Positions 55,349 to 63,864 of a DNA stretch of 64,000 bases are shown piece by piece. The DNA is from Clostridia bacterium (GTDB taxonomy: Bacteria; Bacillota; Clostridia; Christensenellales; UBA1242), in NCBI GenBank assembly GCA_900767835.1, contig CAAGAO010000018.1, forward strand, positions 5,408-69,407, in the 5' to 3' direction. Below the pieces are notes generated by a model. That model did no database searches. It saw only the letters and a program-made list of their open reading frames with translations, and had not been told where the DNA came from. How positions within the stretch are numbered: the stretch's first letter is position 1; every line of letters begins with the position of its first letter. Made by a program: the position numbers and the translations under genes.

Positions 55349-57025
55349 GTGCAAATAAGTAAAGAATTTCAAGACAGAGTAGAAAAAGAGTTTCTCCTTA
55401 TAGATATTGAAAAGAGAGAATTTTTTGTTGACCATATTAAAAAAAGTCCAGATGTATATAATCCGCAATACGATTTTGATAATGATGCAATTTTAGAGTT
55501 GTTAAAAGGCGATAAAGATAAACTAATAAAATTGTTTAATGATAGATATGACCGCATAAAGGTTGGATATATTTATAAGAACGATATGGTTATGGTTGGA
55601 TCAATAGATAAAGCAAAACTTGCAACTAAAATAAACGAATTATATAATGCAGGTGAACTTGAAAATATTTCAGGTGTGGACAATTTAAATAAAATATTAA
55701 TAGATTTATCAAACCCAAATAATGCCAATTTTGGCGAAGAATACACAGTTGCTATTGATGATAAAAAATTAACTTTAAAAACTAAAGATATTTTATATTT
55801 TTTAACAAATGACCACAAAAATTACTGCTTTAGAGAAATAACAGAAATAAATGGTATAAATAAAGATGAGTATATTTATTGTTTAAAACAATTTATCATT
55901 CATTCACAACTATTAACTCGTTATAGATTTTCTAAAGAAAGTTATGAGTTTATGCATAATATTATAGATGAAAAAATAGCAAACACAATACAGTTTAATA
56001 CTTATAAAAAAATAATTGATGCTAATCTTTATAGAACAAATATTAATACTGAGTTGGTAGATTACATAAATAAAGATATGCCACAAAACTATACACTTTT
56101 GCAAAAGTCAATTTATACATATATTAAACTTTGCAAAGTGCTAACATATGACCCGGAATTTTATGCAAATAATCAAAGCGGTATGATTGCAAGAAAGCAT
56201 AGAGATATAGAGCGCCTAGAAACTATAACTCCACAATATTCGCAAATAGTTTGCTACGAGTTTACACAAATTTTTGCTAAATTTTTATACGAACTTGGTA
56301 TTAATTATATCGTTGATGGTGGTATGGATTATGGAGATGGGCACGCAAATCTCTCATATAGGGCGGGAGATTATGTGGTTGAGGCAGATTCAGTTACAAG
56401 TATTTTAGGTGGAGACCTTTTCAATGCAAAAGTCAATAATGCATTAATTGGTTTAAAATGCAAAAACAAAAACAAACAATCAATCAATATTTTTAACAAT
56501 ATATGTCAACAAGTATATGATGACATTATTGAAAAAGAGGACGTCCAAAATTATGATGAGGTGCTTTTTGACGAATTTTTGGATATGCTAGATGACCTGT
56601 GTGAGAAAGAAAAAGTCAATTTGGAAGATAAAGTAAGAATATTCAAAAAACAAATCAAAGATATAAACTTGCCAGATATTGAAAAATTAACATATATGCT
56701 TCGCTTGTCAAAAGCAATCTTTGCCGAAGAGATTGATGCAAAACAATTCGAAGCGGTCGTTTTAAGTAAAAAATCAATAGATGATGGCTATAATATAAAA
56801 AGTATGCCAACAGTTATCTTCTCTTTTAATAAAGAGTCATTTAAAACAGTTCCAAATGAAACCAAATATAAAACATTAGACGAAAATGGTCAATTAATAG
56901 ATATATCTAAAGAAGCAATATTAAAAGGCTTTAATTATGGCTTTTTAAAAAATATAACCAACGGAAGAAGTGATGTATATACTATTCCAGGTATAACAGA
57001 TGAGGAGATTGCAAATGTTAAATAA
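55349..57025 (+). CDS. Cytoplasmic transglutaminase-like protein, unknown function
   Basis: 558 residues, GTG start behind AGGAG. No signal peptide or membrane helix. The central region has the order of a transglutaminase or papain-like catalytic triad: C302 in QIVCYEFTQIFAKFLYELGI, H332 in DGHANLSY and D347 in YVVEADS, with the typical helix after the Cys and strands around His and Asp. The N- and C-terminal parts are charged and helical, with no recognised family. The next gene overlaps its end, pointing to a two-gene unit. Activity is inferred from the triad spacing only. Confidence 0.65.
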   Translation: MQISKEFQDRVEKEFLLIDIEKREFFVDHIKKSPDVYNPQYDFDNDAILELLKGDKDKLIKLFNDRYDRIKVGYIYKNDMVMVGSIDKAKLATKINELYNAGELENISGVDNLNKILIDLSNPNNANFGEEYTVAIDDKKLTLKTKDILYFLTNDHKNYCFREITEINGINKDEYIYCLKQFIIHSQLLTRYRFSKESYEFMHNIIDEKIANTIQFNTYKKIIDANLYRTNINTELVDYINKDMPQNYTLLQKSIYTYIKLCKVLTYDPEFYANNQSGMIARKHRDIERLETITPQYSQIVCYEFTQIFAKFLYELGINYIVDGGMDYGDGHANLSYRAGDYVVEADSVTSILGGDLFNAKVNNALIGLKCKNKNKQSINIFNNICQQVYDDIIEKEDVQNYDEVLFDEFLDMLDDLCEKEKVNLEDKVRIFKKQIKDINLPDIEKLTYMLRLSKAIFAEEIDAKQFEAVVLSKKSIDDGYNIKSMPTVIFSFNKESFKTVPNETKYKTLDENGQLIDISKEAILKGFNYGFLKNITNGRSDVYTIPGITDEEIANVK

Positions 57026-57239
57026 ATTAAGAGAGTTAAATGAAAAACAACTAAAAAAATATGAAAAAGAAGGCGATTTTAAAAATATCACCGCTCAAAA
57101 AGTAATTCAACAACTTTTAAAACCAGATGATTGCTTTTTTAAAATGACCATTGAACAAGCTTACACCATTTTGCGTGAACTAGGTTTTGATAAAAAAGAC
57201 TACGAAAAAATCTATCTTGAATTAACTAAACATAATTAA
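57015..57239 (+). CDS. Small helical protein coupled to the transglutaminase-like gene
   Basis: 74 residues. The start is the ATG at 57015 because GAGGAG lies eight bases before it; it overlaps the preceding stop by 11 bases, so translation is probably coupled. The product is soluble, charged and helical (KLRELNEKQLKKYEKE), ending in a motif-free helix. Possibly a partner or regulator of the upstream protein. Family unknown. Confidence 0.6.
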   Translation: MLNKLRELNEKQLKKYEKEGDFKNITAQKVIQQLLKPDDCFFKMTIEQAYTILRELGFDKKDYEKIYLELTKHN

Positions 57240-57245
57240 TTTGAT

Positions 57246-57292
57246 AAAAATAGCAATTCTTATTAAAAACAAATAGGGTTGCTATTTTTTCT
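57246..57292 (+). terminator. Terminator of the transglutaminase-like unit
   Basis: AAAATAGCAA at 57247-57256 pairs with TTGCTATTTT at 57279-57288, then T residues. Confidence 0.8.
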
Positions 57293-57343
57293 TGTAGGCG
57301 ATAAAAATAACTTTGTGCATATAATAAAATCGCAAATAAAAAA

Positions 57344-57372
57344 TTGACAAATTGTCTTTATAGCATTAAACT
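57344..57372 (+). promoter_or_regulatory. Promoter predicting a leaderless transcript
   Basis: TTGACA at 57344-57349, 17-base spacer, TAAACT at 57367-57372. The ATG at 57380 falls eight bases after the -10 box, the expected transcription start. Confidence 0.65.
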
Positions 57373-57379
57373 ATTTAGT

Positions 57380-57820
57380 ATGAAAAATTATGATTTAAGT
57401 CAGTATGTTTTAAGGGCTGGCAATGCTATGATTTTTCCATTAACGCAAGAAGAAGTTGGTATTTTGTGTGGCGGGGAAGATGCATTTTCTAAATATATAA
57501 GAATGCCATATTTTGCAAAGAGTCAAAAGGTGGAAGATTTGCAAAAGTTGGCAAGTGATATAGATATGGAAAACGAGTTTTGGTTTTTAAATACTCTTTG
57601 GGTAAGTGTGGATATTAAAGCAAGGGCAATTATAGGTTATTTAAGGCTAGAGAAGGTTGACCAGTTCAATAAAATAATATTTCAAGTAACTGATGATAAA
57701 TGCGAGAGCATAACGCGAGAAGATGTTTTTGAATTATTTTATAAATTTTTAATTGCAAATAATTATTATAATATTGTATATGAAGATATAGATAAAAAGG
57801 TGGTGGCAAATGAAGGTTAG
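57380..57820 (+). CDS. Hypothetical protein, possibly acetyltransferase-like
   Basis: 146 residues. The ATG at 57380 lacks a ribosome binding site and coincides with the predicted transcription start; an ATG at 57428 with AAGGG upstream is an alternative. A PLTQEEV start and the strand ARAIIGYLRLEK recall GNAT acetyltransferase folds, but the acetyl-CoA-binding loop is not seen, so the assignment is weak. It overlaps the methyltransferase gene by 11 bases and heads the RNA-modification operon. Confidence 0.55.
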   Translation: MKNYDLSQYVLRAGNAMIFPLTQEEVGILCGGEDAFSKYIRMPYFAKSQKVEDLQKLASDIDMENEFWFLNTLWVSVDIKARAIIGYLRLEKVDQFNKIIFQVTDDKCESITREDVFELFYKFLIANNYYNIVYEDIDKKVVANEG

Positions 57821-58670
57821 TTATGATTGGAAAGATTATGTTGTGCTTGCCACTGGTGACGGCGAAAAGTTGGAGTCTTGGGGGAATGTGAAACTTTTGC
57901 GCCCAGACCCACAAGTAATTTGGCACGCAAAAAGAAATTTAAGCAAAGAGCCAAATTTGAATGCACATTACATTCGTGAAAGCACAGGTGGCGGACATTG
58001 GGACACTTTAAAAGCAATGCCACAAGAGTGGAAAATATCATATAACAATTTAACCTTTTTAATTAAACCAATGGGTTTTAAGCACACAGGGCTTTTCCCA
58101 GAACAAGCGGTTAATTGGGATTATATGATAGATTTAATCAAAAGAGCAAATCGTCCAATAAAAGTGCTTAATCTTTTTGGATATACTGGCGGGGCAACCG
58201 TAGCTTGCACCTATGCAGGGGCTGAAGTGACTCACGTTGATGCATCAAAAGGTATGGTTGATAGATGCAAGCAAAACATAAAGTTGTCTAAGTTGGAAGA
58301 TAAACCTATTAGATATATTGTAGATGATTGTGCAAAGTTTGTTGAGCGTGAAATCCGCAGGGGCAAAACCTATGATGCAATCATAATGGACCCACCAAGT
58401 TACGGTAGAGGTCCTAGCGGGGAAATGTGGAAAATAGAAAATAATCTATATGATTTTGTAAGTTTGTGTAAAAAAGTGCTATCAAACAAACCTTTGTTTG
58501 TACTTATAAATTCATATACCACAGGTTTGCAACCTATGGTGCTTGCAAACATATTAAACGATATTTTTGATGGCGGAAAAACAGATGCCTACGAAATAGG
58601 AATTGCAACGCAAGAAAAAAATATAATACTTCCTTGCGGTGCAAGTGGAATAAAAGTTTGGGAGGAGTAA
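57810..58670 (+). CDS. Class I SAM-dependent methyltransferase, probably acting on rRNA (RlmI/RlmK-like)
   Basis: 286 residues, ATG with AAGGTGG upstream. The SAM-binding motif VLNLFGYTGGATVAC (glycine-rich loop) is followed by VDASKGMV and the catalytic-type IIMDPPSYGRG. The N-terminal part is a short beta domain without a complete PUA domain. Family precedent points to a 23S rRNA base methyltransferase; the target nucleotide is not determined. The pseudouridine synthase gene begins at the very next base, so the two are translationally linked. Confidence 0.85.
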   Translation: MKVSYDWKDYVVLATGDGEKLESWGNVKLLRPDPQVIWHAKRNLSKEPNLNAHYIRESTGGGHWDTLKAMPQEWKISYNNLTFLIKPMGFKHTGLFPEQAVNWDYMIDLIKRANRPIKVLNLFGYTGGATVACTYAGAEVTHVDASKGMVDRCKQNIKLSKLEDKPIRYIVDDCAKFVEREIRRGKTYDAIIMDPPSYGRGPSGEMWKIENNLYDFVSLCKKVLSNKPLFVLINSYTTGLQPMVLANILNDIFDGGKTDAYEIGIATQEKNIILPCGASGIKVWEE

Positions 58671-59375
58671 ATGGAAAACTTAAACATTTTATATGAAGAT
58701 AACCATATTATTGTTGTTTTAAAACCACAAAATGTGTTAAGTCAAGGCGATGAAACAACCGACAAGTCAATGCTTGATATGGTTAAAGAATATGTCAAAG
58801 AAAAATATAACAAACCAGGAAATGTGTATATTGGACTTGTTCATAGGCTAGATAGGCCAACTGGCGGTATAATGGTTTTTGCTAAAACAAGCAAGGCTGC
58901 AAGTAGACTTACTGAACAAATGAAAGCAAAGCAATTTACCAAAAAATATTTGGCGGTTGTGGTTGGTGCTCCTCGTTATAAAGCATCAAGACTAGAACAT
59001 TTTTTGAAAAAAGATGAAAAGACAAATATTGTTAAAGTTGTTCCTCGTGGTGAAGACGGAGCAAAACAAGCAGTTTTAGAATATAAAACATTAAACACAA
59101 TAGATAAAGTAAGTTTAATGGAAATTAAAATTTTAACAGGCAGAAGTCATCAAATACGCGTGCAAATGTCTCAAATTGGTTGTCCTGTTTTTGGAGATGT
59201 TAAGTATAATGGCGACACTCTTGCAAAAGGACATAATCTTGCCCTTTGGGCTTACGAACTATCTTTTATTCATCCAACAACTAAAAAACCTATGCTTTTT
59301 AGATGTATTCCACCAGTTGATAAAACACCTTGGAATGTGTTTGAAAAAGATATATTATTAATTCAAAACAAATAG
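58671..59375 (+). CDS. RluA-family pseudouridine synthase
   Basis: Converts uridine to pseudouridine in rRNA or tRNA. 234 residues with the catalytic aspartate in VHRLDRPTGGIMVF, then KKYLAVVVG and GRSHQIRVQM, all family hallmarks. There is no N-terminal S4 domain, so it is the short form. ATG starts immediately after the methyltransferase stop, using GGAGG inside that gene. Confidence 0.93.
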   Translation: MENLNILYEDNHIIVVLKPQNVLSQGDETTDKSMLDMVKEYVKEKYNKPGNVYIGLVHRLDRPTGGIMVFAKTSKAASRLTEQMKAKQFTKKYLAVVVGAPRYKASRLEHFLKKDEKTNIVKVVPRGEDGAKQAVLEYKTLNTIDKVSLMEIKILTGRSHQIRVQMSQIGCPVFGDVKYNGDTLAKGHNLALWAYELSFIHPTTKKPMLFRCIPPVDKTPWNVFEKDILLIQNK

Positions 59376-59404
59376 TACTATGTTAAAATATTAAAGGAGT
59401 AAAT

Positions 59405-59758
59405 ATGAAAAATAATAAAAAAGGTATTATTGTCGCTGGTGTGCTAGTTGCAATTGTTGGACTTGTACTGGTTATTCTTGGTGTAACAAATGTAGTGTCG
59501 TTTATGGTAATTCCTTTTGGCTCATTTGTTGTGTTCGTTGGCATTATTATATGCATTGCATACTTTGCTAAAAAATTTATATCACCTGAAATGTTACAAG
59601 ATGAAACAAACAAAGCAACGGCATTTGTAGAAAAAATTAAAAAACACTTTAAAGATAATGGTCTAATAGCAGGTAAATCTAAATGTGATTATTGCGGGGC
59701 ACTTATTGATGATAAAGACACCGTTTGCAAGCATTGCGGTGCACCACGAAAAAATTAA
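59405..59758 (+). CDS. Small membrane protein with zinc ribbon
   Basis: 117 residues, AAAGGAG upstream. Two hydrophobic segments (about residues 7-28 and 31-52), a charged linker, then a C-terminal zinc ribbon, CDYCGA and CKHCGA. The topology places the ribbon in the cytoplasm. Function unknown; zinc-ribbon membrane proteins of this type are common in Clostridia. Confidence 0.75.
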   Translation: MKNNKKGIIVAGVLVAIVGLVLVILGVTNVVSFMVIPFGSFVVFVGIIICIAYFAKKFISPEMLQDETNKATAFVEKIKKHFKDNGLIAGKSKCDYCGALIDDKDTVCKHCGAPRKN

Positions 59759-59767
59759 GAGGGAATT

Positions 59768-60394
59768 ATGCAAGTTTTAGAAAAGATTAAAAAATATAAT
59801 CAACAACAAATTTTAAGATATAAAGACGAGTTGACTGATAAAGAATATGACGAATTGTTAAAACAAGTAGACGATACAGATTTTTCATATTTAGATGAAC
59901 TGGGCAAAGAGAAGCAAGAGCAAAGTATTAATATTAGTCCATTAGAAGTTTTAACAATAGATAAAATCAATACAAACAAAGCCATATATGAACAAGCGGG
60001 CACAAACGCATTAAAAAATGGCGAAGTTGGCGTATTAATGCTTGCTGGTGGAATGGGGACTCGTCTTGGAAGTGATCTTCCTAAAGGTATGTATAACATA
60101 GGAAAAACAAGAGATTTATATATTTTTGAATGTGTTTTTAATAACCTTAAAAACATTACCGAAAAATTAAATATTAAAATTCCTTTTTTCATTATGACAA
60201 GTGAATTAAATGATTATCCAACTCGCAAATTCTTAAAAGAAAAAAATATTTTGGTTATGATAAAAATTATATCCGCTTTTTTGTTCAAGATATGGCACCT
60301 TGTGTTGATTTTAACGGAAAAATATTCTTGGCAGAAAAAAATAAGATTGCGACATCTCCAAATGGTAATGGTGGTTGGTTTAACTCCCTTTTAA
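59768..60394 (+). CDS. UAP1/AGX-type UDP-sugar pyrophosphorylase, N-terminal fragment (frameshifted)
   Basis: Eukaryote-like UDPGP-family enzyme that makes UDP-N-acetylhexosamine (or UDP-glucose) from UTP and the sugar 1-phosphate. This part has a helical N-terminus and the nucleotide-binding MLAGGMGTRLGSDLPKGMY and IPFFIMTSELND motifs. Homology ends near residue 160 (base 60247); the last 49 residues are out-of-frame. A -1 shift at A AAA AAT (60241-60247) continues as NYFGYDKNYIRFF, the expected family sequence, in the overlapping downstream frame. Together they would form a product of about 405 residues. Confidence 0.85.
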   Translation: MQVLEKIKKYNQQQILRYKDELTDKEYDELLKQVDDTDFSYLDELGKEKQEQSINISPLEVLTIDKINTNKAIYEQAGTNALKNGEVGVLMLAGGMGTRLGSDLPKGMYNIGKTRDLYIFECVFNNLKNITEKLNIKIPFFIMTSELNDYPTRKFLKEKNILVMIKIISAFLFKIWHLVLILTEKYSWQKKIRLRHLQMVMVVGLTPF

Positions 60395-60984
60395 AAGACA
60401 AAGATGCAAAACAACTTTTAGAAGAAAGCAAAATTAAATATATTAACTTTTTTGGTGTGGATAATGTACTAGTAAAAATGGCTGACCCTAGTTTTATAGG
60501 TGCAACAATTTTAAACGACTATGAATGTTCGGCAAAGGTTGTAAAAAAACAATATTCAGAAGAAAAAGTTGGTGTTATGTGTAATAAAAATGGTAGGCCA
60601 TCTGTTGTAGAATATATGGATTTTCCACCAGAACTCGCAAACCTTAAAAATGAAAAAGGCGAAGCGGTTTACAACTATGGCACAATTTTAAATTTTATGT
60701 TTAAAGTAGATGTTTTGCATAGGATAAAAGACAATAAATTACCATTGCATATTGTCACTAAAAAAATATCATATATTAACGATAAGGGTGAACATATAAA
60801 ACCAGAAGAACCAAACGGGCATAAATTTGAATACTTAAATGTCGATTTGATTCAAGAAACAAACTCTTGTCTTGTTTATGAAGTCGAAAGAGAAAAAGAA
60901 TTCGCACCAATAAAGAATAAAACAGGTGTAGACTCAGTTGAGTCGGCACAAGAATTATTAATCAAAAATGGCATATATTTATAA
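60292..60984 (+). CDS. UAP1/AGX-type UDP-sugar pyrophosphorylase, C-terminal fragment
   Basis: Continuation of the pyrophosphorylase in the -1 frame; the frame is open from about 60247, and the ATG at 60292 is only an internal methionine without a ribosome binding site. It contains the family motifs KIATSPNGNGG (substrate-binding), INFFGVDN, FIGATI and GRPSVVEY. A stand-alone product would lack the UTP-binding loop and be inactive. Whether the gene is broken, an assembly error, or decoded by frameshifting is open. Confidence 0.85.
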   Translation: MAPCVDFNGKIFLAEKNKIATSPNGNGGWFNSLLKDKDAKQLLEESKIKYINFFGVDNVLVKMADPSFIGATILNDYECSAKVVKKQYSEEKVGVMCNKNGRPSVVEYMDFPPELANLKNEKGEAVYNYGTILNFMFKVDVLHRIKDNKLPLHIVTKKISYINDKGEHIKPEEPNGHKFEYLNVDLIQETNSCLVYEVEREKEFAPIKNKTGVDSVESAQELLIKNGIYL

Positions 60985-61000
60985 AAATTATTGTAAAATA

Positions 61001-61028
61001 TTGACATTTTTATAAAAATGACTAAAAT
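61001..61028 (+). promoter_or_regulatory. Promoter of the 113-aa membrane protein gene
   Basis: TTGACA at 61001-61006, 16-base spacer, TAAAAT at 61023-61028. Confidence 0.65.
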
Positions 61029-61054
61029 ATTTAATAAATTAAATGGAGGATAAA

Positions 61055-61396
61055 ATGGCTAACACAACAAAAAAGACAACAACAAAGTCAAATGAAACAA
61101 CAAAAAAGACAACTCATAAACGCTCATCTGGTAGTTTTTGGGGGCTTAACAAAATTAGTTTTTATACAATAGCAGTTGTTGCTATTGCATACTTAGTATC
61201 AATGGTTTTAAGTCTATGCGGAACTAACTTTAAAATCGTAACTGCTGTTCAAAATTTTGCAACTGCAGTATTGATTTGTATAGTTGCTTACCTTGCTTGG
61301 AAATATGTTCGTCCAAAACAAACAGTTTGGAAGGTATTGTATTTTGTATTATTATTAGTGTTATTAGTTGCAATAATAATACCGCTTGTAAAATAG
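61055..61396 (+). CDS. Small membrane protein with Lys/Thr-rich N-terminal tail
   Basis: 113 residues. The start is the ATG at 61055 because GGAGG precedes it by four to eight bases. An N-terminal tail of about 27 residues rich in Thr and Lys is followed by three hydrophobic segments. No family recognised. The tail is similar in composition to histone-like or nucleic-acid-binding tails, but this is low-complexity sequence. Confidence 0.6.
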   Translation: MANTTKKTTTKSNETTKKTTHKRSSGSFWGLNKISFYTIAVVAIAYLVSMVLSLCGTNFKIVTAVQNFATAVLICIVAYLAWKYVRPKQTVWKVLYFVLLLVLLVAIIIPLVK

Positions 61397-61547
61397 TAGA
61401 GTAAAATTTTCTTAAAATTAATAGGTGTTTTACTTATCCTTTTAAAAGGTAAGATAAAAATACAATTTAAATTTTAAGAAATAAATATTTTAAAAACTAC
61501 TTGTTAAAAATAGTTGGCAAAATTTTGTATAATATGCAAATTTGTGC

Positions 61548-61576
61548 TTGCTATTTTTATTTATATGTGGTATTAT
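61548..61576 (+). promoter_or_regulatory. Promoter of rplS
   Basis: TTGCTA at 61548-61553, 17-base spacer, TATTAT at 61571-61576, placing the transcript start at the beginning of the L19 leader. The upstream part of the 326-base gap (61397-61547) shows only AT-rich palindromes such as CCTTTTAAAAGG at 61438-61449. Confidence 0.65.
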
Positions 61577-61580
61577 AAAT

Positions 61581-61712
61581 GCAGACTTCGGGTGGTCCGC
61601 TATCTTTTTTGTGGGCTACGCATATAAAGCAAACGAAAACGGCTTGTTATTTGCGTACTTTTTAAAGCCTAATCAACGTTGGGGTATGAACACTTGGTAA
61701 AATTTTATAGGA
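61581..61712 (+). promoter_or_regulatory. L19 (rplS) mRNA leader
   Basis: The stretch GCAGACTTCGGGTGGTCCGC, followed by GTGGGCTACGCATA, matches what I remember of the ribosomal protein L19 leader found upstream of rplS in Firmicutes (Rfam L19_leader). It is GC-richer than its surroundings, starts at the predicted transcript start and ends before the AGGAGG of rplS. It is expected to bind L19 for autogenous control. Confidence 0.7.
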
Positions 61713-61722
61713 GGAAAGTCAA

Positions 61723-62067
61723 ATGAACGTAATTGACCAAATTGAAAAAGAAAATTTAAGAGCTGATGAACTTTCATTTAATATTGGTGATACTGTTAAA
61801 GTATTCGTTAAAATTAAAGAAGGTGACAAATCTCGTTTGCAAGCATACGAAGGTGTTGTAATCGCTCGTAAAAATGGTAGCATTCGTGAAACATTTACCG
61901 TTCGTAGAATTTCTAATGGCGTAGGCGTAGAAAGAACATTCCCTGTTCATTCACCACTTATTGACCATGTTGAAGTTACTCGTGAAGGTAAACCAAGACG
62001 TGCTAAACTTTACTATGTTAGAGAACTTACTGGTAAAGCAGCAAAAGTTAAAGCGAAAAATAACTAA
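61723..62067 (+). CDS. rplS: 50S ribosomal protein L19
   Basis: Large-subunit protein at the 30S interface. 114 residues with GDTVKVFVKIKEGDKSRLQ, FEGVVIARKNGS-like YEGVVIARKNGS and RAKLYYVRELTGKAA at the end. Strong AGGAGG. In many bacteria rplS follows rpsP-rimM-trmD; here it stands alone behind its leader. Confidence 0.97.
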   Translation: MNVIDQIEKENLRADELSFNIGDTVKVFVKIKEGDKSRLQAYEGVVIARKNGSIRETFTVRRISNGVGVERTFPVHSPLIDHVEVTREGKPRRAKLYYVRELTGKAAKVKAKNN

Positions 62068-62082
62068 TATTTATTATAAATT

Positions 62083-62122
62083 AAGACTGATTTTATCAAA
62101 ACGGATAGAGTCAGTCTTTTTT
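62083..62122 (+). terminator. Terminator of rplS
   Basis: AAGACTGA at 62083-62090 pairs with TCAGTCTT at 62111-62118, then T residues. Confidence 0.8.
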
Positions 62123-62295
62123 AAGTTTGTAATAATAATTTACATAAAGAGATTTGTTTTCTTGTTATATTAGGAAAAGCAAACACAACCATAAATTTTT
62201 TATGTATTTTAATATTCTTGAATATATTTTTTTAATTTGCTAAAAATACCAATTATAGAAGATGTTAAAAAATATTTTTAAATTGGAGATGATTT

Positions 62296-63030
62296 ATGAG
62301 TAAATTAAAATATAATATCTATTTAAATGATGCCTCAAAAACTTTTAACGATAGAGGTTTTGAGGTTATTCTTTCAATTATACTTGCTCTTGGAAGCCTT
62401 GTTTTAATGTTTTTCCTCCCAGTCGCTGGAATTGCACTTATGACATTTAGTTATGGGTTTTTATGCATAGGTACTAAAACGGTACTTTTGGGAATCGCAA
62501 GGGGAGAGTTTTTGCCGATTGAAAGTGTATTTTCAAAATTTAGAATCTGCGTTAAGGCGTTTTGTTTAAAAGTTGCAACAATGCTTATTTCTTGCCTTTG
62601 GACGGTTGTGTTTATTGTTCCAGGTTTAGTCACCGCTCTTAATTATTCGATGTCATCATTTGTTATGGCAGATGAAGATTTGCCAGCGCTAGAGTGTATG
62701 GTTAAGTCAAAAAAATTAGTTTATGGACATAGGGGCGAAATTTTTGTTATTTATTTAGCATATTTTTTCATTATGCTTGCAACATTGTGCATATTTGCAA
62801 GTCTTGGTTGTGCTATGAATTATTATTTAAATATTCAAACTTGGATTCCGTTTGTTAGTATGGGGATTTTAGCACTTTTTGCGATAGTGATATTTATTAT
62901 TCCATATTTTGAATTAATGTTTGCACATATATATAATGTGCTTAAAAATGAAAATAATGAAGGAAGTAAGACTGCTACAAAAAGGAAGTATGCCAAAAAA
63001 TCTATAAATCAAGATTTAATAACTGAGTAA
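62296..63030 (+). CDS. DUF975 family membrane protein
   Basis: 244 residues, GGAG upstream. About five hydrophobic segments, with the DUF975 signature LWTVVFIVPGLVTALNYSM, then FVMADEDLPALECMVKSKKL and YGHRGEIF. The C-terminal tail is basic. Integral membrane protein of unknown function, common in Firmicutes. Confidence 0.85.
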   Translation: MSKLKYNIYLNDASKTFNDRGFEVILSIILALGSLVLMFFLPVAGIALMTFSYGFLCIGTKTVLLGIARGEFLPIESVFSKFRICVKAFCLKVATMLISCLWTVVFIVPGLVTALNYSMSSFVMADEDLPALECMVKSKKLVYGHRGEIFVIYLAYFFIMLATLCIFASLGCAMNYYLNIQTWIPFVSMGILALFAIVIFIIPYFELMFAHIYNVLKNENNEGSKTATKRKYAKKSINQDLITE

Positions 63031-63094
63031 AACATTTGATTTATATCTAAAAAATTAATATACTAGAATTAATAGTAATTAATGAGGTAAAATT

Positions 63095-63655
63095 ATGGAT
63101 TATGAATCAATGACTGCAGATGAGTTTAGAGATTTGGTTGTTGCTAGACGAGAATCAATTTATGCAAAAACAGCGAACATAGGTTCAATAAGGGCAGAAA
63201 AAATTATGCAAGAAGAATATGAAAAACTTTGTGCCGATTCTGCTGGTGGTGACCCTATAGCGGAAGATTTGCTTGCGACTTGGTTTAGAAATGGTAATGA
63301 AGTTGTTCCAGAAAATATTGATACTAGTATGAAATGGCTAATTTTAGCTGGAGCAAATGGTAATAAATACTCTCTAGATAGACTAAAAATTCATTTCGGT
63401 TTTGCTTTTGATGCAATAATCAACCTAAACGATTTTGGTGATTTTGCACATAAACACGATATAAATTCAAGCAATTATCAATATGTCTTAGGTAAATTAT
63501 TATGTGATGCAGTTGTTGATGATATGAAAATTAATGCTTATGAACTTGCGAAACAAGAACCAACATATATTCCATATAGTGGCATAATTTTAAGAAGTTT
63601 TGATAGGGCAATTACAAGAGCGATTGATACAGTTGTAGCATATTTAAGAAGATAA
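63095..63655 (+). CDS. Hypothetical protein with Sel1-like segment
   Basis: 186 residues, GAGG upstream. The middle (DPIAEDLLATWFRNGNE, then DTSMKWLILAGANGNKYSL) resembles one Sel1-type helical repeat, used for protein-protein contacts. The rest is helical and charged. No signal peptide. Function unknown. Confidence 0.6.
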   Translation: MDYESMTADEFRDLVVARRESIYAKTANIGSIRAEKIMQEEYEKLCADSAGGDPIAEDLLATWFRNGNEVVPENIDTSMKWLILAGANGNKYSLDRLKIHFGFAFDAIINLNDFGDFAHKHDINSSNYQYVLGKLLCDAVVDDMKINAYELAKQEPTYIPYSGIILRSFDRAITRAIDTVVAYLRR

Positions 63656-63744
63656 AAAAATATTGCAAAAGTAATAAACTAATTTGTATTTGCTATTAAA
63701 TATGAGATGTTTAATTAAATTAAAATAATTAAATTTTTAAAATA

Positions 63745-63792
63745 GTGCGTGGAATAACTTTTTACAAAAGGTTGTTTCCGCATTTTTTAATA
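63745..63792 (+). terminator. Terminator after the Sel1-like gene
   Basis: TGCG, GGAA, AAC at 63746-63758 pair with GTT, TT, CC, GCA at 63771-63782, with small bulges, then six T. The remaining 200 bases up to the window end carry no gene but contain two structured elements. Confidence 0.65.
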
Positions 63793-63800
63793 TTATCGGA

Positions 63801-63853
63801 AGTTTTGTCTGAATGCACACAGAGTGAAACGGAGTGTATATTCAAGCAAAACT
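63801..63853. other. Long imperfect hairpin near the right end
   Basis: AGTTTTG at 63801-63807 pairs with CAAAACT at 63847-63853; inside, GAAT and ACAC pair with GTGT and ATTC. It lies directly before the third cloverleaf candidate. Confidence 0.5.
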
Positions 63854-63864
63854 GATGTTTATAC

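Noticed and set aside
60292..60984. C-terminal pyrophosphorylase fragment as an independent gene
   Set aside because: No ribosome binding site at its first ATG, and family sequence continues upstream of it into the N-terminal fragment.
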